Origin: Rhabditoides inermis
Lineage: Eukaryota; Nematoda; Chromadorea; Rhabditida; Rhabditidae
NCBI GenBank assembly: GCA_963966185.1
Contig: CAWZYM010000020.1
Span: 637,501-701,500 of the forward strand
Direction of reading: 5' to 3'
DNA length: 64,000 nt
Made by a program: the position numbers and the translations under genes
Shown: piece by piece, positions 34,440 through 47,475 of the stretch
Numbering within the stretch: position 1 is the first letter of the stretch
How the letters are laid out: each line of letters opens with the position of its first letter
The notes under the pieces: model-generated
Seen by the model: only the letters and a program-made list of their open reading frames with translations
Databases searched by the model: none
Told to the model about the DNA's origin: nothing

Positions 34440-35417
34440 CGAGGACTCTTTCCGAATGAGGCGAAGAGCGGGGGTTGATGAAAACAAGTTAGCGCACCAC
34501 TGTACTCCACTCCATTTTCACAAAATCCGCGTCGTTTAAAGGGAGTGTACACTCTGAATTCCGAAGTTGAGTTAGCACCGGGATGTAAAAATATGTTGAA
34601 AACGACTCAGTTTTGTCAATACAACTATTTGCTGAAAATGTCTGCAAGTTGGTGAAAATTGAGCGCAAAATGTATCAAAATGCAGAAATTGGTGCCAATT
34701 GGTGCCAATTTTCAATGTTCAACAGAATTTTTCACCGACTTATAGGTGTCTCCGACACATAGTTGCATTGTCAAAAGTACATCATTTTCAACATATTTTC
34801 ACATCCCGGTGCTAACTCAACTTCGAAATTCAGAGTGTACACTCCCTTTAAACGACGCGCGGTACTAAATCACCAGCTGAGACCTGATAGCTTGGGGCAA
34901 TGACGATTCCTCCGCGGCTATTTTCGCCCCTCATCTGAATTGGATGTGTCGAAATGGTCCGTAAATCTTCTTCTCTCGATACGAAAGAGTGGCGGGGCCG
35001 GGAAGTGTTTCGATGCGTCCCACCGATAAGCTGCCGGTGATTAGACGAGAACGGAGTAATTAGAAAGATTCACGTAATAGGGAAACGTGCGTGGAATGAA
35101 GTGACGTCGAAAGTAGGAACATACACATACGATTTAATTATTGCACCCGGATACGCGCGTTTACGGAAAACTTACGCCAGTGTTTAACTTACGCCGGTCA
35201 TGTTTTGACACCCGGCGGTGAGAGAGTGAGAGTGCGCAGACGTACAAGGGAGATAATCGATCGCGCGGGAACATACACGTGGGATGGAGCCAGCCAGCGG
35301 TCAGCTGTCTTCCAAACACTAAGTGTTCCTTTTGCTTACTTGTTTGTTTACTTCACAACAATACCGCCGCGACTACGATTTATGTGTTTTGTAGTCTCGA
35401 TCACTCGTCTTTCAGGT
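33889..35417. other. Intergenic region between nlp-12 and the sugar kinase
   Basis: Contains the nlp-12 3' UTR (CCACC-rich start), a double CT microsatellite at 34364-34436 and a palindromic MITE at 34528-34862. A 5' leader of the kinase probably ends at the acceptor CTTTCAG just before 35416. No further gene is visible. Confidence 0.5.
34528..34862. repeat. Palindromic MITE-like element
   Basis: About 335 bases with inverted ends of roughly 75-80 bases: CGCGTCGTTTAAAGGGAGTG then TACACTCTGAATT and AAGTTGAGTTAGCACCGGGA on the left, mirrored on the right. The middle has TTGGTGCCAATTGGTGCCAA. No coding sequence. Nonautonomous DNA transposon is the likely identity. Confidence 0.8.
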
Positions 35418-35880
35418 ATGGAGTGTTTGTTCGAGGAGAGTTTCGGTCGCCGGCCCGAGTGGCACGTGCGTTGTCCGGGCAGGGTGAACCTCATAGGTGA
35501 GTTCCCTCTTATCCTTACTTCCCCTTTCTCCAAGTACAACGTGCCATTGTCCCTTTTATCAACCACATTTACCTCACTTGTGTGTGTCTTGACGTGAATT
35601 GAAGTTTATCAGTGTCATGTTGTCAATTAGGCGTGAGTACATATGCGTACGACGTAGTAGTTTCACTATCATGTACCTACTGTTTTCAGGCGAACACATT
35701 GACTACTGTGGCTATGGCGTTCTTCCGATGGCAATCGAGCAGTCCACTGAGGTGAGGGTGGACCACTCACGATGGTCAGACCACCCACGTCGATTTTGCA
35801 GGTCTGGATCTCACGCAACGACAGCAATGAGCTACGCATCATCAACGCCGACGGAATGTACAAGTGAGTCTCTCTCGCTA

Positions 35881-35929
<49 letters not shown>

Positions 35930-37934
35930 ACTCCTCCTTATCGCTCTCTCGCAAATGGGCCGAGAGGTCTGAGTTGATCGGTCCATTAGCTAGAGCATCG
36001 TCCGTTTGAGGACCCATGAAGTCTTCTTTTGAATTTCTCAGTCAGTTCAAAGATCGGTGGAAAGACGATGAGGTTGCAGGCCGCTGACGCTGTCTCTTCC
36101 GTCGTGGTGGGAGGGCGCGTCTCCGCCGCAGTGGTTCGACTATGCCCTGTGCGGATGGAAGGGGGTGCTGGACAGAGTGGAGGGCGAACACACCGGTGGG
36201 TGCATGTATACCAAAAGAGGAGCAATGAGTGAATAGGACAAATTATTGGTGTGGCGGCTGAAGCAGAAATAATATGTGTGTATTGTGTTGTTTGTTATTG
36301 CTTTACAAAAAAACACTAAAATATACTGCGCGGATGCGTGGTATTGGTAAGTATGAAAAACGTAATCACCTTCTAACTTGAAAAAAGTGTAAATTTTTGG
36401 GAGACGCAATATTGCCTTCAGAAGGGTTATAGCTTATAGTAATTGGTAATGGTGCAATGAAGGTTTTAGACAACGCAATGTGCGAATATTTGGCAATAAT
36501 ACACATGTATTTTTTGTTATTATTTTCCAATCTTTTTTCTCCTTGAATAACAATACGCAACAATTTGCAACGTCTCCAGTAAACAACTGAGTAATGTTGC
36601 TATTCGATCTCGCAGTAGAATTGAAACGCAGGGTGATAGAAGATATTGTCTCGCAATTTTACAGTAGGAAATCTGTGATGAGTAAATTAATCAGTCAATG
36701 AATAAAATTAAAAATAGGAAAAGTCATTTTTTAAAATAGGAAAAGTCATTCGGTTGTACGGCGTTTGCAGCTTTCACACTCAATATCCATCTGCAAAACC
36801 TAGACTCATCGAGGGAACAAAGGTCATTCATGATGTCAGTTATAATTAAATGCATCGACTCGACAGCCATTCTGTCATTTTTTTAAAAATATATTTTTGA
36901 TATACTATAATTTAAAACGTTTCTATCAAATCTCGCAATACAGTACCCGTATGATGTGCAGGTTGTCTGCAGGTCTGTCTCTCCTGGTGGCTGGCCGCGT
37001 GCCCCCGTCGGCCGGTCTCTCCTCGTCCTCTTCTCTCGTGTGCGCCGTCGCCCTAGCTGTCCATGCTGTATACCAAGGAGGACTCGACACCATCAAGAGG
37101 TCTCCCCCCCCTCTCTCTCTCTCTCTCTCTCCCTCTCAACTCTGTGTTTTGTTCCCAGGGAGGATCTGGCGGATCTGTGCGCGGCTGCGGAGCGTTTCAT
37201 CGGCACCCAAGGAGGCGGCATGGATCAGGCAGCAGAGGTGGGAATATGATCTAAAATATGATCTATTTTCTCACCGTAATACTGAATTGACAAACATATT
37301 CATATCTTCGTCTTTCGTAATCCTATCTAGATGTTTAGTTGGTCAAGTTATTCTCCTCTACATCACAATGTAGTTCACAATCGAAAGGGAATAAAGTAAG
37401 TCAAATTATAATGATTTCGCATATCAGATTCTGGCTAGCGCCGGCTCGGCTCTCCGAATCGACTTCAATCCCCTTGTGGCTCGCAAGATCACCCTCCCTC
37501 CCACGGCCCGGTTCGTGGTGAGTGCTTTTCAAACTGGCGCCCACCGTACTCTTGATGTGCAGGTGATCCACTCGGGAGCGGAGCTGAACAAAGCGGCTGG
37601 GTCGCAGTTCAACCAGCGAGTGGTGGAGTGTCGCATCAGCACATTGGTAGGGAAGAGAGAAAGGGAGAGAGAGGGAGGAGAGAGAGAGGGAGAGAGGGAG
37701 GAGAGAGAGAGAGGGAGGGAGAGAGAGAAAGAGAAAAAAAGAGAGAGAGGGAGAGAGAGAGAGAGGAAGAGAGGGAGGAAGAGAGGGAGGGAGGGAGAAA
37801 GAGAGGGAGAAAGAAAGAGAGAGAGGGAGGGAGGGAGAGAGAGATGGTCCCTGTTCAGATCCTCGGCAAGGCGCTCACTCTGCCCGGCTGGCAGGCAATG
37901 CGCCGGCTGCGCGAGGTGCACGACAAGAGCGGTC

Positions 37935-37993
<59 letters not shown>

Positions 37994-38632
37994 TCCCTCT
38001 CTCCTTCCCTCTCGCCTTCTCTCTATCTCTCCCCTCTCACCTCACCATTGCAGGCCTGTCCCTGTCCACCCTCCTCCCCCTGGTGGACACCCTCCTGCCC
38101 CACTGTGCGACTCGGGAGGAGGTGGTGGGTCTGATTGGAGAGGACCAGCTACTCGCAGTCCTCAGCGACAACACCAAGTATCGTGAGTCGGACGAGAAGA
38201 GAATTTTTTTTAGATTCACTTGAGCGACCCGATTCGCTCAAGGTAGCGCGGATCCCATCTTCCTGCAGGTAGTTCGGTCTCGCGCGGGCGTTGCCCATGC
38301 GGTGCCGTTGCCCATATTGAACTTTCTCATGTATACAGTGTGAAATCGTTCTTCTTTATACTTTTCTATGTATCTCCAGTGACGTCATTCACGCTTCGTC
38401 CGCGCGCGCGACACGTGTACTCGGAGGCCCACCGCGTCGACCTGTTCGAGAAGGCATGCGAGGAGGGAGACCTGCAGGTGAGAGAGAAGAGAGAGAGAGA
38501 GACAGAAGGAGAGAGAGAAGGTTTCATTGTATTCCAGGAGCTGGGCTCCCTGATGAACGCGAGTCACCGATCGTGCGCAGTCGACTATGAGTGCAGCTGC
38601 CCTGAACTCGACGAGGCCGTACAGTCAGTCTC

Positions 38633-38687
<55 letters not shown>

Positions 38688-38889
38688 CTCCCTCTCTCTC
38701 TCTTCCCTCCCTCCCTCTCAGTGTATCCTTTGCAGACACGCCCTCTCCTCGGGTGCCCTGGGTGCTCGTCTGACAGGTGCTGGATGGGGTGGTTGTGTGG
38801 TCGCCCTTCTGCCGGAGGGTGTTTCCCAGCCAGAGAGAACCCTCTTCCTCTCAACACCCGCAGAGGGAATCCAACTGCGCAAGTGCTGA
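35418..38889 (+). CDS. GALK2-type N-acetylgalactosamine/galactose kinase
   Basis: GHMP-family sugar kinase that phosphorylates GalNAc (or galactose) at C1. Thirteen exons give 412 residues: about 35418-35496, 35690-35751, 35802-35863, 36080-36195, 36973-37099, 37159-37237, 37428-37517, 37563-37646, 37859-37931, 38054-38182, 38380-38477, 38538-38623, 38736-38889. Motif 1 is [20 protein letters not shown]; the ATP loop is PPSAGLSSSSSLV; GTQGGGMDQAAE carries the catalytic Asp; motif 3 is LTGAGWGGCVV. The features HIDYCGY, ELNKAA, RARHVYSEA and YECSCPELD are those of GALK2 rather than GALK1. The fourth exon was placed at 36080 because joining AA to G there gives MYKPLTLSLPSWW in frame. Introns 3 and 9-12 contain long CT or GA tracts. 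Likely cytosolic; orthologue of the C. elegans GALK2-like gene. Confidence 0.93.
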
Positions 38890-39270
38890 CTAGTCACGTT
38901 GGTCGATCGGTTACCTTTGTTCACTTCTGTCAAGTTACGTTTTGTTTTTGGTTTTCATAGCGTTTATGTCTTTCTTACACAAAGTTTCACCGCGTATGCC
39001 ATGTGATAAACTTACCTCACTTATGTAATATATTTATCGAATATATGGGGGTGCGGTAGATACATATGCATTGGGTGCAAGAACGAATAGAGACGCTGAA
39101 TCATCTCAAATCACAAGTAATAGTAATGTATAAACAGTCGAGTAGAACTTTGTCATGTATATATCATATAGAAAATCTGCATCATACATGAGTAACACAC
39201 GTGCAAATTTTCTTTCATAATCCTTGTGCGCCACACACAACCCGTGAGCCTCGAAAATGCGCGCGCCGCG

Positions 39271-39317
<47 letters not shown>

Positions 39318-39376
39318 TATCCTGGACCGGTGTGATTGTATCTAGAGGAGAGAGGGAGAGGAGAGGGGAAGATGAT
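38890..39376. other. Convergent 3' ends of kinase and zinc-finger gene
   Basis: Noncoding. Holds both 3' UTRs, an AT-rich middle (about 38990-39200) and a GA microsatellite at 39277-39313. No gene. Confidence 0.5.
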
Positions 39377-41694
39377 TCATCCCGAGGCGTCGCTGTACCC
39401 CCCGATACTGGGTTGTCGTGAGAGGGCGGGGGAGACTGGCTGACTGGCGGATAGACCTGGCTGTGGAACGAGCAGACCGGCCATCGGTCGGAACGCCGAG
39501 CCCCCAGGCACATCCAGACTCGACCCCAGAGCGTCGAGGATGGAGCGGACGTCCGCCTGGCAGGCGCCTGTCAGAGCAGCCGCAGCCTGCGAGTCGGGCG
39601 GAGAGCCGCTCGCTTGATTCGCTGGAAGGAGAGTGGTTGGAGGTGCAAGCGGTGTACTGCTCACCTATACTGAGCTGTGTCATCTGGTGGGCGAAGTCCG
39701 CGGGCATGGGCGATCCGTCCGGCCGCATATGAGTGCGCATGTGGCGAGTGATCATGTCGCGGCGACTCTGAAGAGAGCGACGATGGAGGAAAAGCTAGCC
39801 TTCACTTCAATGCGCCCTTACCTATACCACTGTAACCTGTACCCCAACCTATACCATAGGACGAATAGTGTTGTGTGCAGAGTATACTAACCGCAGCGTA
39901 TGCGCACAGAGGGCACTGGTAGGGCTTCTCTCCGGTGTGCGTGCGCTGATGGGTAGAGAGGTGGTCAGAGCGGGAGAACACCTCAACAACACAGTCAATC
40001 AAGTGTTTTTTTACGCAAACATGATTATGACACGTCCAAAACGAAATCACCCATTAGAACCTAAGATGGTCATAGGTTTTTTTCGCCGAATGGGAGATCG
40101 ACCCCCAATCAACACCGACCTGCCCGCAGAGCTGACATCCATATGGCTTTGTGCCGGTGTGGAGTCGCATGTGGCGAGTGAGCATGTCACTCCGGCCGAA
40201 CGACTTGGAGCAGAGCGTGCAGCGGTGCACCTGGAAGGGGGAGGGTGGAGGGAGAGAGAGAGGGAGGGAGAGAGGGAGAGAGAGAGCAAGGGAGGAGAAG
40301 GGGAACACACCTTGCCCTCTTCAGCCACTAGACTGGCGCTCCGGTCGCGATGCCGACTCGCGATGTGCTTCGCGAGACGATCCGCCACCGAGAAGGCCTG
40401 AGAAGCAGGAGGTTGACGAGTAGAACAGGTGAGTGCTCACCTGTCCGCAGTGCTGGCACACGTGCGCCCCGGTGGCGACCGACTGAGACACGTCCGACTC
40501 GCTGCGGCTGCGTCGCCAGATAGTCGCGTTCTGTATATCAATCAATCAATCAAGCATTTATTCAGATTCGCTATATCCTGACTTTTCAAGTGTATACGGG
40601 GGTTCCGTTCTATATATGTCGCCGGTCCGTTCTGTGGCACTTGTCCACTCCGCTCCCGCCACGCCTTCCCTCTCACCTTCATCGGTCCAGAAGTGAGGTC
40701 GATGGTCTTCTGTCGTTCGATGCGGGGCAGATGGTCGGTGGGTGGGGCGAGCAGCTGGGGCGACGGCGGCATCTGGAGAGAGGGTGGGTAGGGAAACATG
40801 ACTATATACTCACGAGTAGATGGTTGTGCACGAGACCGGGGGGCGGGGCCTCCGCACAGAGCGCACTCCACGCCCGCAGCTGACACTTCATCCACTCCTC
40901 GAACCGACCCTCGCCCAGCGCGCGCTGCATCGCCAACTGCAACCGCTTTGCGTCATTCCCTTGCGTCACGCCGTTCACTCTTACGTTGTCTGCGGGAGGC
41001 GGACTGGCCGGCGGCTCTTCGATCGTCGGCTGACGGCTGTGAATGCGCGAGATCGAGCGCATACCGTCCAAATCGTCGCACTCGGAATCGTCCTGAAAAG
41101 TAAAGTAAACTGGTTCCGTGACTGGTTCCGTGACTGGTTCCTGGTGCGACTCACCACGTCTCCCCGGGGCGGGCTGCTGCTGCTGCGTTGGCTGCACTGC
41201 GTGGGCAGGCGGGGGATGGGCCGCCGCATCTCCTCCTCGTACTTGTGCAGCAGCCTCTTCTTGTACTGCTGCGAACTCGTGGCGGCCGGCACCTGACAGC
41301 ACTCTGTTCCCCTTGCTGTTCCCTCTTTCACCCACCGACACGGTCGAGTGTCCGGTCGTGTCCATTCTCTCGTCGTCCCGCACCATCTCACTGTCCGACC
41401 GGGAACGCTCTCTGCAAAACATGGGTAAAAACAAGTAAACAAACAACTGCGCACCTGGCTTCCGCGTCCAGTGAGTTCTGTGGGACCAGAAGGTCCGGTC
41501 GCGCCGACATGCTGCTAGCAGAGCGAATCGGGTCGAAGCTGCAAATGCGTGTTTGAATTGGCGCGCTCATTTCGAGGCGAACCTGAAGTGCAGGCTGCTG
41601 GTGGAGACATTGGGAGAGAGAGCGGGACTGCGAGCAAAGCCCGAGTATGGAGTATCCGCGCCACCGTGCCCGCCGCAGTCACTGTAAAGAGAAG

Positions 41695-41743
<49 letters not shown>

Positions 41744-41910
41744 TACCTGAATGGACTGAAGGGTGCTGGAGTGAACATGCCGGGAGACAGCAGCGACTGT
41801 GAGCAGATATCACTGCTTCCATCGTCGTCAAAGCTACAAGCCGACAGTCTAAAGAGGGCGGGTTAGGGTTAGCGCACGGCAACACGTTAGTCAACAGTAA
41901 GACCACAGTA

Positions 41911-41941
<31 letters not shown>

Positions 41942-44069
41942 GTCTGTCTGCGTACCTCCTGTTGTGTTCTCTGAATGCTGTCCATGGTCCGAGCCCTGCT
42001 CCGGATGGTCCGCTGAATGATGATCGAGGAGAGGACCCGAGGTCCGATGTCGCATACTGCCAGTTGGTTGTTGATAGTCGGGAGAAGTCCGTCGGATACC
42101 CAGTCGTCAACTATAAATATTTCCAGGTTACATAGTTACGTTTTTCTAAATCGTTTTCCCGTATTTGTAAAGCTGTACTTTGGAACCACTGATGTGGAAA
42201 TATATATCGACTAGAACTAGCGCTCCGGCGCGCTGTCGCGCGCCTCCGCACTAGGCATACAAGAATAGAAAAATAGAAGATTAGTATAGAAAAATAGAAG
42301 TTTTCATCTTGCATTTTTTTAATAGCTGATTGCTCTCTAATGACTCTTTCGAAGAGACATCCACGTGTAAGTTCTATATGTATTTTGTATATGTATCTCT
42401 TTTTTTGTCTTTTCTAACTACCTCTTTCCTACTTCTTTTTCACTTATTTTATATTTCACAAATTAGTTACGTTACGTTTTCTGAATAGTATTTGTGAATC
42501 TGTACTTTGGAACCACTGATGTGGAAATATATTGACGTAATGGACTCAAAAAATAAGCTATTTCAGTATCTACTAGCTCCTCTGTGCAGTTAGATAGAGT
42601 GAGTCGTGATCTGGCATCGAAAATAACACAAAACACGTCTTCGCTACTTAATTCAGATCACTACTAATAAGTCACTCACTCTGAGTCTATAATTTACATA
42701 GGCATATTTAGAGCGCCGCGTAACCATAATCTTCTTTCGACTCCCGCAGAGTGCGAAAGTCATAAGTCTTTAGAATCGAGAGCTGCCTTTACCTTTTTTT
42801 TATTTTCTGTGCCGCACTAGAGAGGATGCGAGGTGAGTTGCGATCATTGGAACTACAGTAGGCTAGCCGGAGCGATTGTCAGGAAATGGTGTGGATATGA
42901 GAGCGTAGCATTTGCGGGAGGGAAAGGGTAAGGGGGGGGGCGGAAGGAAGAGGGAGGGAGGGGAGAGATCGACCGGACAGCCCTCCCACGCCGCTACAGT
43001 AACGGAGATTGCCGCTCCCCCCCTGTACATCATGGTAATTGAGCGATTGGCTGCTGGGATGGGAAGGGGAAATCCTGTCTCCCCCTCCTTCCCCCTCCTC
43101 CTATCTCATATCCACGTTATCACATGATACACTACTTGCTGTATAGAGCGGAAGAGGGTATCACCATAAGTAGCTAGATGTTTGATACATATAGCCTAGA
43201 GTCAGCTCAATGTTTGTTACTGTGTCTCTAATCTCTCTTGACTTGACAGACAAATATTATCATTGAGTTGAGGACAGTGAGTGTACGTACCAGATTGATT
43301 CGATGCATGGCGTCTTCTGATAGGGGCGTGGGTCTGCGCAGTCTGGATGGGGGAGAGGTGGGGGAGGAGGGCGCGGACGGACCCTGTTCCCGGATCAGCG
43401 GAGGAGACTGGAAGAAGGATTGATTCAACTCCCGATAATACAATACAATACGTATATTATGATATTATCATCGACACAATGAGTTTTGTGTAATTAGCTA
43501 TTAGCAAGTGCGCTTCTGGGCATGTTTCTGCGAGGTTCTTGCGATGATGGTAAGCTGTTTGGATGACGCGTAGAAAGTGTGGCTAACAGACTGTATTGCA
43601 TACAACTAACACATGCAAAATGGTGATTGACGCTATTGTATTTTGTATTCTCCTTCGTCCATCGTTCTCGGAAAAACCTCAGAAGACCGGAAATTAGGGA
43701 GCTACGCATTAGCCTGCCCCGATTTTTGTCACTACTTTTCAGCATTTACAAACCACAAACTTGCAAATACTGCAAATCGCCATTTTTGTCACAGCCACAT
43801 ATCCCTATCCCATATTATGCAACAGTGTGTAGTATGCAAGGTGATAATTGAGACCAAATAGAGACGAGAGAAAAGGGAGGGAGGGGGAGAGAGGGGGGTG
43901 AGAATTTTCTAATTATAACTAAATGAATCACTGTGGAAAAACACATTAGTTGCAGACACACACATTCCAATATTGAAGTAAATCGAAATCAAAGATTCTC
44001 TATCGGAATACACATACACAGGTGTTTCCAGAGGCCAACCAGCAGACTGCGGCTCGTGACTCGATAGAA

Positions 44070-44100
<31 letters not shown>

Positions 44101-44435
44101 GGGAGAGAGAGAAAGAGAAAGAGAAAGAGAGAGAGAGATGTGCGGCGAACAGCGATCAGGGAGAACTTATGACGAGGTCGAGGGGAAAAACTCGAGAGAG
44201 AAAGAGAGTGTAACGACAGACTACATGGAAGCGTGTCCCACCTGTATCCTGCCCTTTGTGGGTGGCTTCTCCTCCATCTCCTCGTCTTCCGTCGGCAGAA
44301 GCAGCATCGGCGCGACCCGAGACGGCGCCGGCGACGGTGAACGCTCTGTGGATATCGATTTATTGATTGTCTATCGATAGATTGATTGATTGACTGACCA
44401 TGAACGAGAGCGCCCACCGAGAGGAGATTGCTCAT
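39377..44435 (-). CDS. C2H2 zinc-finger transcription factor (four fingers)
   Basis: Seventeen exons give 670 residues in one frame, reading leftwards: about 44435-44399, 44345-44242, 43407-43291, 42110-41956, 41848-41747, 41681-41583, 41538-41455, 41411-41336, 41292-41155, 41092-40814, 40772-40677, 40530-40441, 40397-40311, 40230-40120, 39981-39892, 39767-39665, 39621-39377. It starts [20 protein letters not shown]. Residues 1-430 are Ser/Pro-rich with an acidic stretch (TEDEEMEEK) and a conserved-looking [20 protein letters not shown]. Four C2H2 fingers lie at about 454-580: [60 protein letters not shown] and [20 protein letters not shown], with HTGxKPY linkers between the last three. The RSD-type recognition helices resemble the EGR/WT1/Klumpfuss class. 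The last residues are Gln/Pro/Ser-rich. Nuclear DNA-binding regulator; the exact orthologue is not certain. The 43-base intron after exon 8 is chosen because it joins two clear coding frames. Confidence 0.85.
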
Positions 44436-45417
44436 TGCGGCGGTGGCAGTGGCAGAGCCGAGTCTGGAAAGTGAGGGATTGAAGGGGGGACGCAGGCATA
44501 TATACGGCTCCTCTCCTCTTCTCCTACTCCCATCCGACGGAAATGATCCAAACCGCCGCACACACGCATATACACCTATTACAGATTCAGGAAATTGGCG
44601 GAACACTATAAACGATATGCGAGAGAGAGAGAGAGGGAGGGAGAGGGGGAGGATAGAGGGAGAGAGGGAGGGAGGAGGGAGGGCGAGAGTTGCATGATGC
44701 AAAACCGACGATCGCATAATGTATCCTGTGACAGAGGTTTAGTCATGCGCCGGAATTGGGTAAAGGATATATGAGGACGGGAAATGGGAGAAGTGGATAT
44801 TGCGTTGAGGATATGAGAGAGAGAGAGAGGCGCCACCCATTCGGACACCCTCACGTTGGCACTGTCTGCAGACACATACAAGGCGAGAGACGAGAGAAGC
44901 AGAGGCAGGCAGACACGCAGAGCGCTGGCCATCTGACTCCCCCGTAATCTACCGCTACATTCCCCCCTCTCACATCTACAGTTCGGCGATGATGACGTCA
45001 ATCGCGGATTATCCGCGCTGGATTTGCATAAGCTGAAGGTGGCAAGCGAATGAATTAGAGGACGCAGACAGCAGCAGGGGGCGAGGGAGTGTGCGAGATG
45101 GAGAGAGCGCAGACAGGGAAGGACGCGGGCGGTTGGGATGATCGGTTGATGAGAAGCCGCTCGGATTCTGGCGATTGTGTCTTGAAAAAAGGCGGGTGTA
45201 GGATGGAGAAGGAGAAGGAGCAGTGGAGCAGTAACACAACAGAAAGAGAGAAGGAGCAGGAGCAGCATGATCTAGAATACGTCTCGACTGAAATCGGTAA
45301 TGAGAGGAACGAAATTTCGATCTAATCCGATAGAAAATGAGTCCCCAGAGACCCAGAGAGCCATAACGCCGATCGACACGTGTTTTGGTTATCCCTCATC
45401 TGTATCCCTATCTTCCT

Positions 45418-45475
<58 letters not shown>

Positions 45476-47335
45476 TTCTATCTTTCTCTCTCTTTCTCTC
45501 TCTGCTCTCAAGATTTATGTTAATTCGATAATGCACAAATGTACTCAACAGATTGTGAGTGAAAGAAGCAGATAATGGGGTGTCTCTCGCAATGAGAAAG
45601 ACAAGGAGAAGGAGCAGGAGTAGGAGCAGGAGCAGGGAACAGGAGAAGTAGAGGAAAGAGGGAGGAGGTGGAGCCGGAGCATTAGGAGAACTTGTGAGAC
45701 TATTGAAAACGAAACATGGAAACATGCTCGAGTACGGGAAATGCGTAATTAGCCCACTACATCTCAACCGTCGACCAGTTCTTTGAATCGCGAGATTTTC
45801 TGCTAATTTCACATACAAAAATAACCGCACAATAAAGTTCTGATTCATACTAATTCGTTTTGAAAGCAACCTCACCATAAAAAAGCGGTTGAAAGATTCT
45901 GAAAACGGGTGAGAGAGAATCGAAAGATCAAGTATTGTGCTACTTCCTACTTATACGTCAAGCTTTCCTGCATAGAACTGGCACTAAGATAACGAGATGA
46001 TCCATTGGCCAAAAAAGCGGATGAATGTGAATGAAAATGATTGGAAACGTGCGAGTAGAGACACCAGAGTGATGTGGGCATAAAAAGGCTTTTACAATAG
46101 ATTTGTGGAATTGCGGCGTGATCACAGAAAAGCGATAGAATGCCGCTGAGCCGTATTTATAGGCGAAAAGCCACATCCATTAAAGATTTGCATGGATCTG
46201 AAGTAAACAACTTCAGAAAGTGGGAGGGATACTTAGAAACAGTACTGACACCCCCGCTTTGTTGTATATGTATACTACAGCTGCACATAGAGAGAGAGTG
46301 AGAGCCCCCCCCCATACGCCTCAGGGCACCACATAAACAACAAACAGAGAGAGAGGGAGGGAGGGGGAGGGGAAGATCGACAACAACTAAACTAAACAGA
46401 ACAACACGAGCGATGCATCTGTGACGAGATAGAATGTGCGATCTCCAAGGGCAAGATTGTGAACTGTGAGTCACAAGCTCTCCAGTCACAAGTGAGAAGC
46501 TCATGTGTTAATCTCCAAACTCAGAATCCCGGATTCCCCCCACATCCACAATCCACACATCTCAGATGACGGATTTTGGCTTATACATCTGTATAGTGTG
46601 TGTTTTTGTTTTGTCCGACTAGCTAGTGCGCACTCCCGAGGGAACGACTCGAGTCGCGAAAATAGACAGGGACTGACCCTCCCTCTCCCCTCCAGGGGCT
46701 ATAGTATAGATGTACACGCATGTAGTCTGTTCTCCAGAACTCTTTCCACTCTGTGCCGAAAAGAATTCGCCGGCCGGAAATAATGTCCACAGCTGACGCC
46801 TCTCACTCACTCAAACTCTCTAATCGATGAGGCGAGAGTGCGAGGGTGTGGCAAGCGGGCATGCATCATTCGATCAGCTGATCGATCATCCTGATTGATC
46901 AGCTGATCATCAATCACGTCATCTGGTCTCGGCAAGCAACTCGGTCCCTATATGCATTCGAGACCCGCGCCTATTTAGAAATGCGCGGCGGGCGAGCGGT
47001 GGGGGTGGGGGAGGATAAGAGAGAGGGAGAGAGGGAGAGAGGGAGAGAGAGGGGGGGGGGAGAGAGAGGGGGAGGGAGGGGGAGAGAGAGAGAGGGGAGG
47101 GAGAGAGAGAAGGGAGAGAGAGGGGGGAGAGTCGATTTTTAGCCGAACTGAGCTCACGCGAACGACGCTGAGAAAAGCGTGCATATTCGGAACCCGCCCT
47201 CTCACACGTTACTCACTGGTTCCTTGAAGCAAGCAAATTCCACAGCAAGAGAGAATGTTTGCATAAAAAAACGCGTCTAGTGTAGAAACATAACAAATTA
47301 GACGACGCATTCACACCTGGGTGGCAATCAGAAGC

Positions 47336-47373
<38 letters not shown>

Positions 47374-47433
47374 GGGGGGGGAGAACGTATGAGGTAAGAT
47401 AATGATTATTTTTGAGAGAGCCGCACACTAATT

Positions 47434-47475
<42 letters not shown>

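Noticed and set aside
44606..45268. Minus-strand frame with a signal-peptide-like stretch (MASALRVCLPLLLSSLALYV) at about 44937
   Set aside because: The rest of the frame is low complexity from flanking tracts, there is no recognisable mature protein, and the downstream gene is a nuclear zinc-finger factor.
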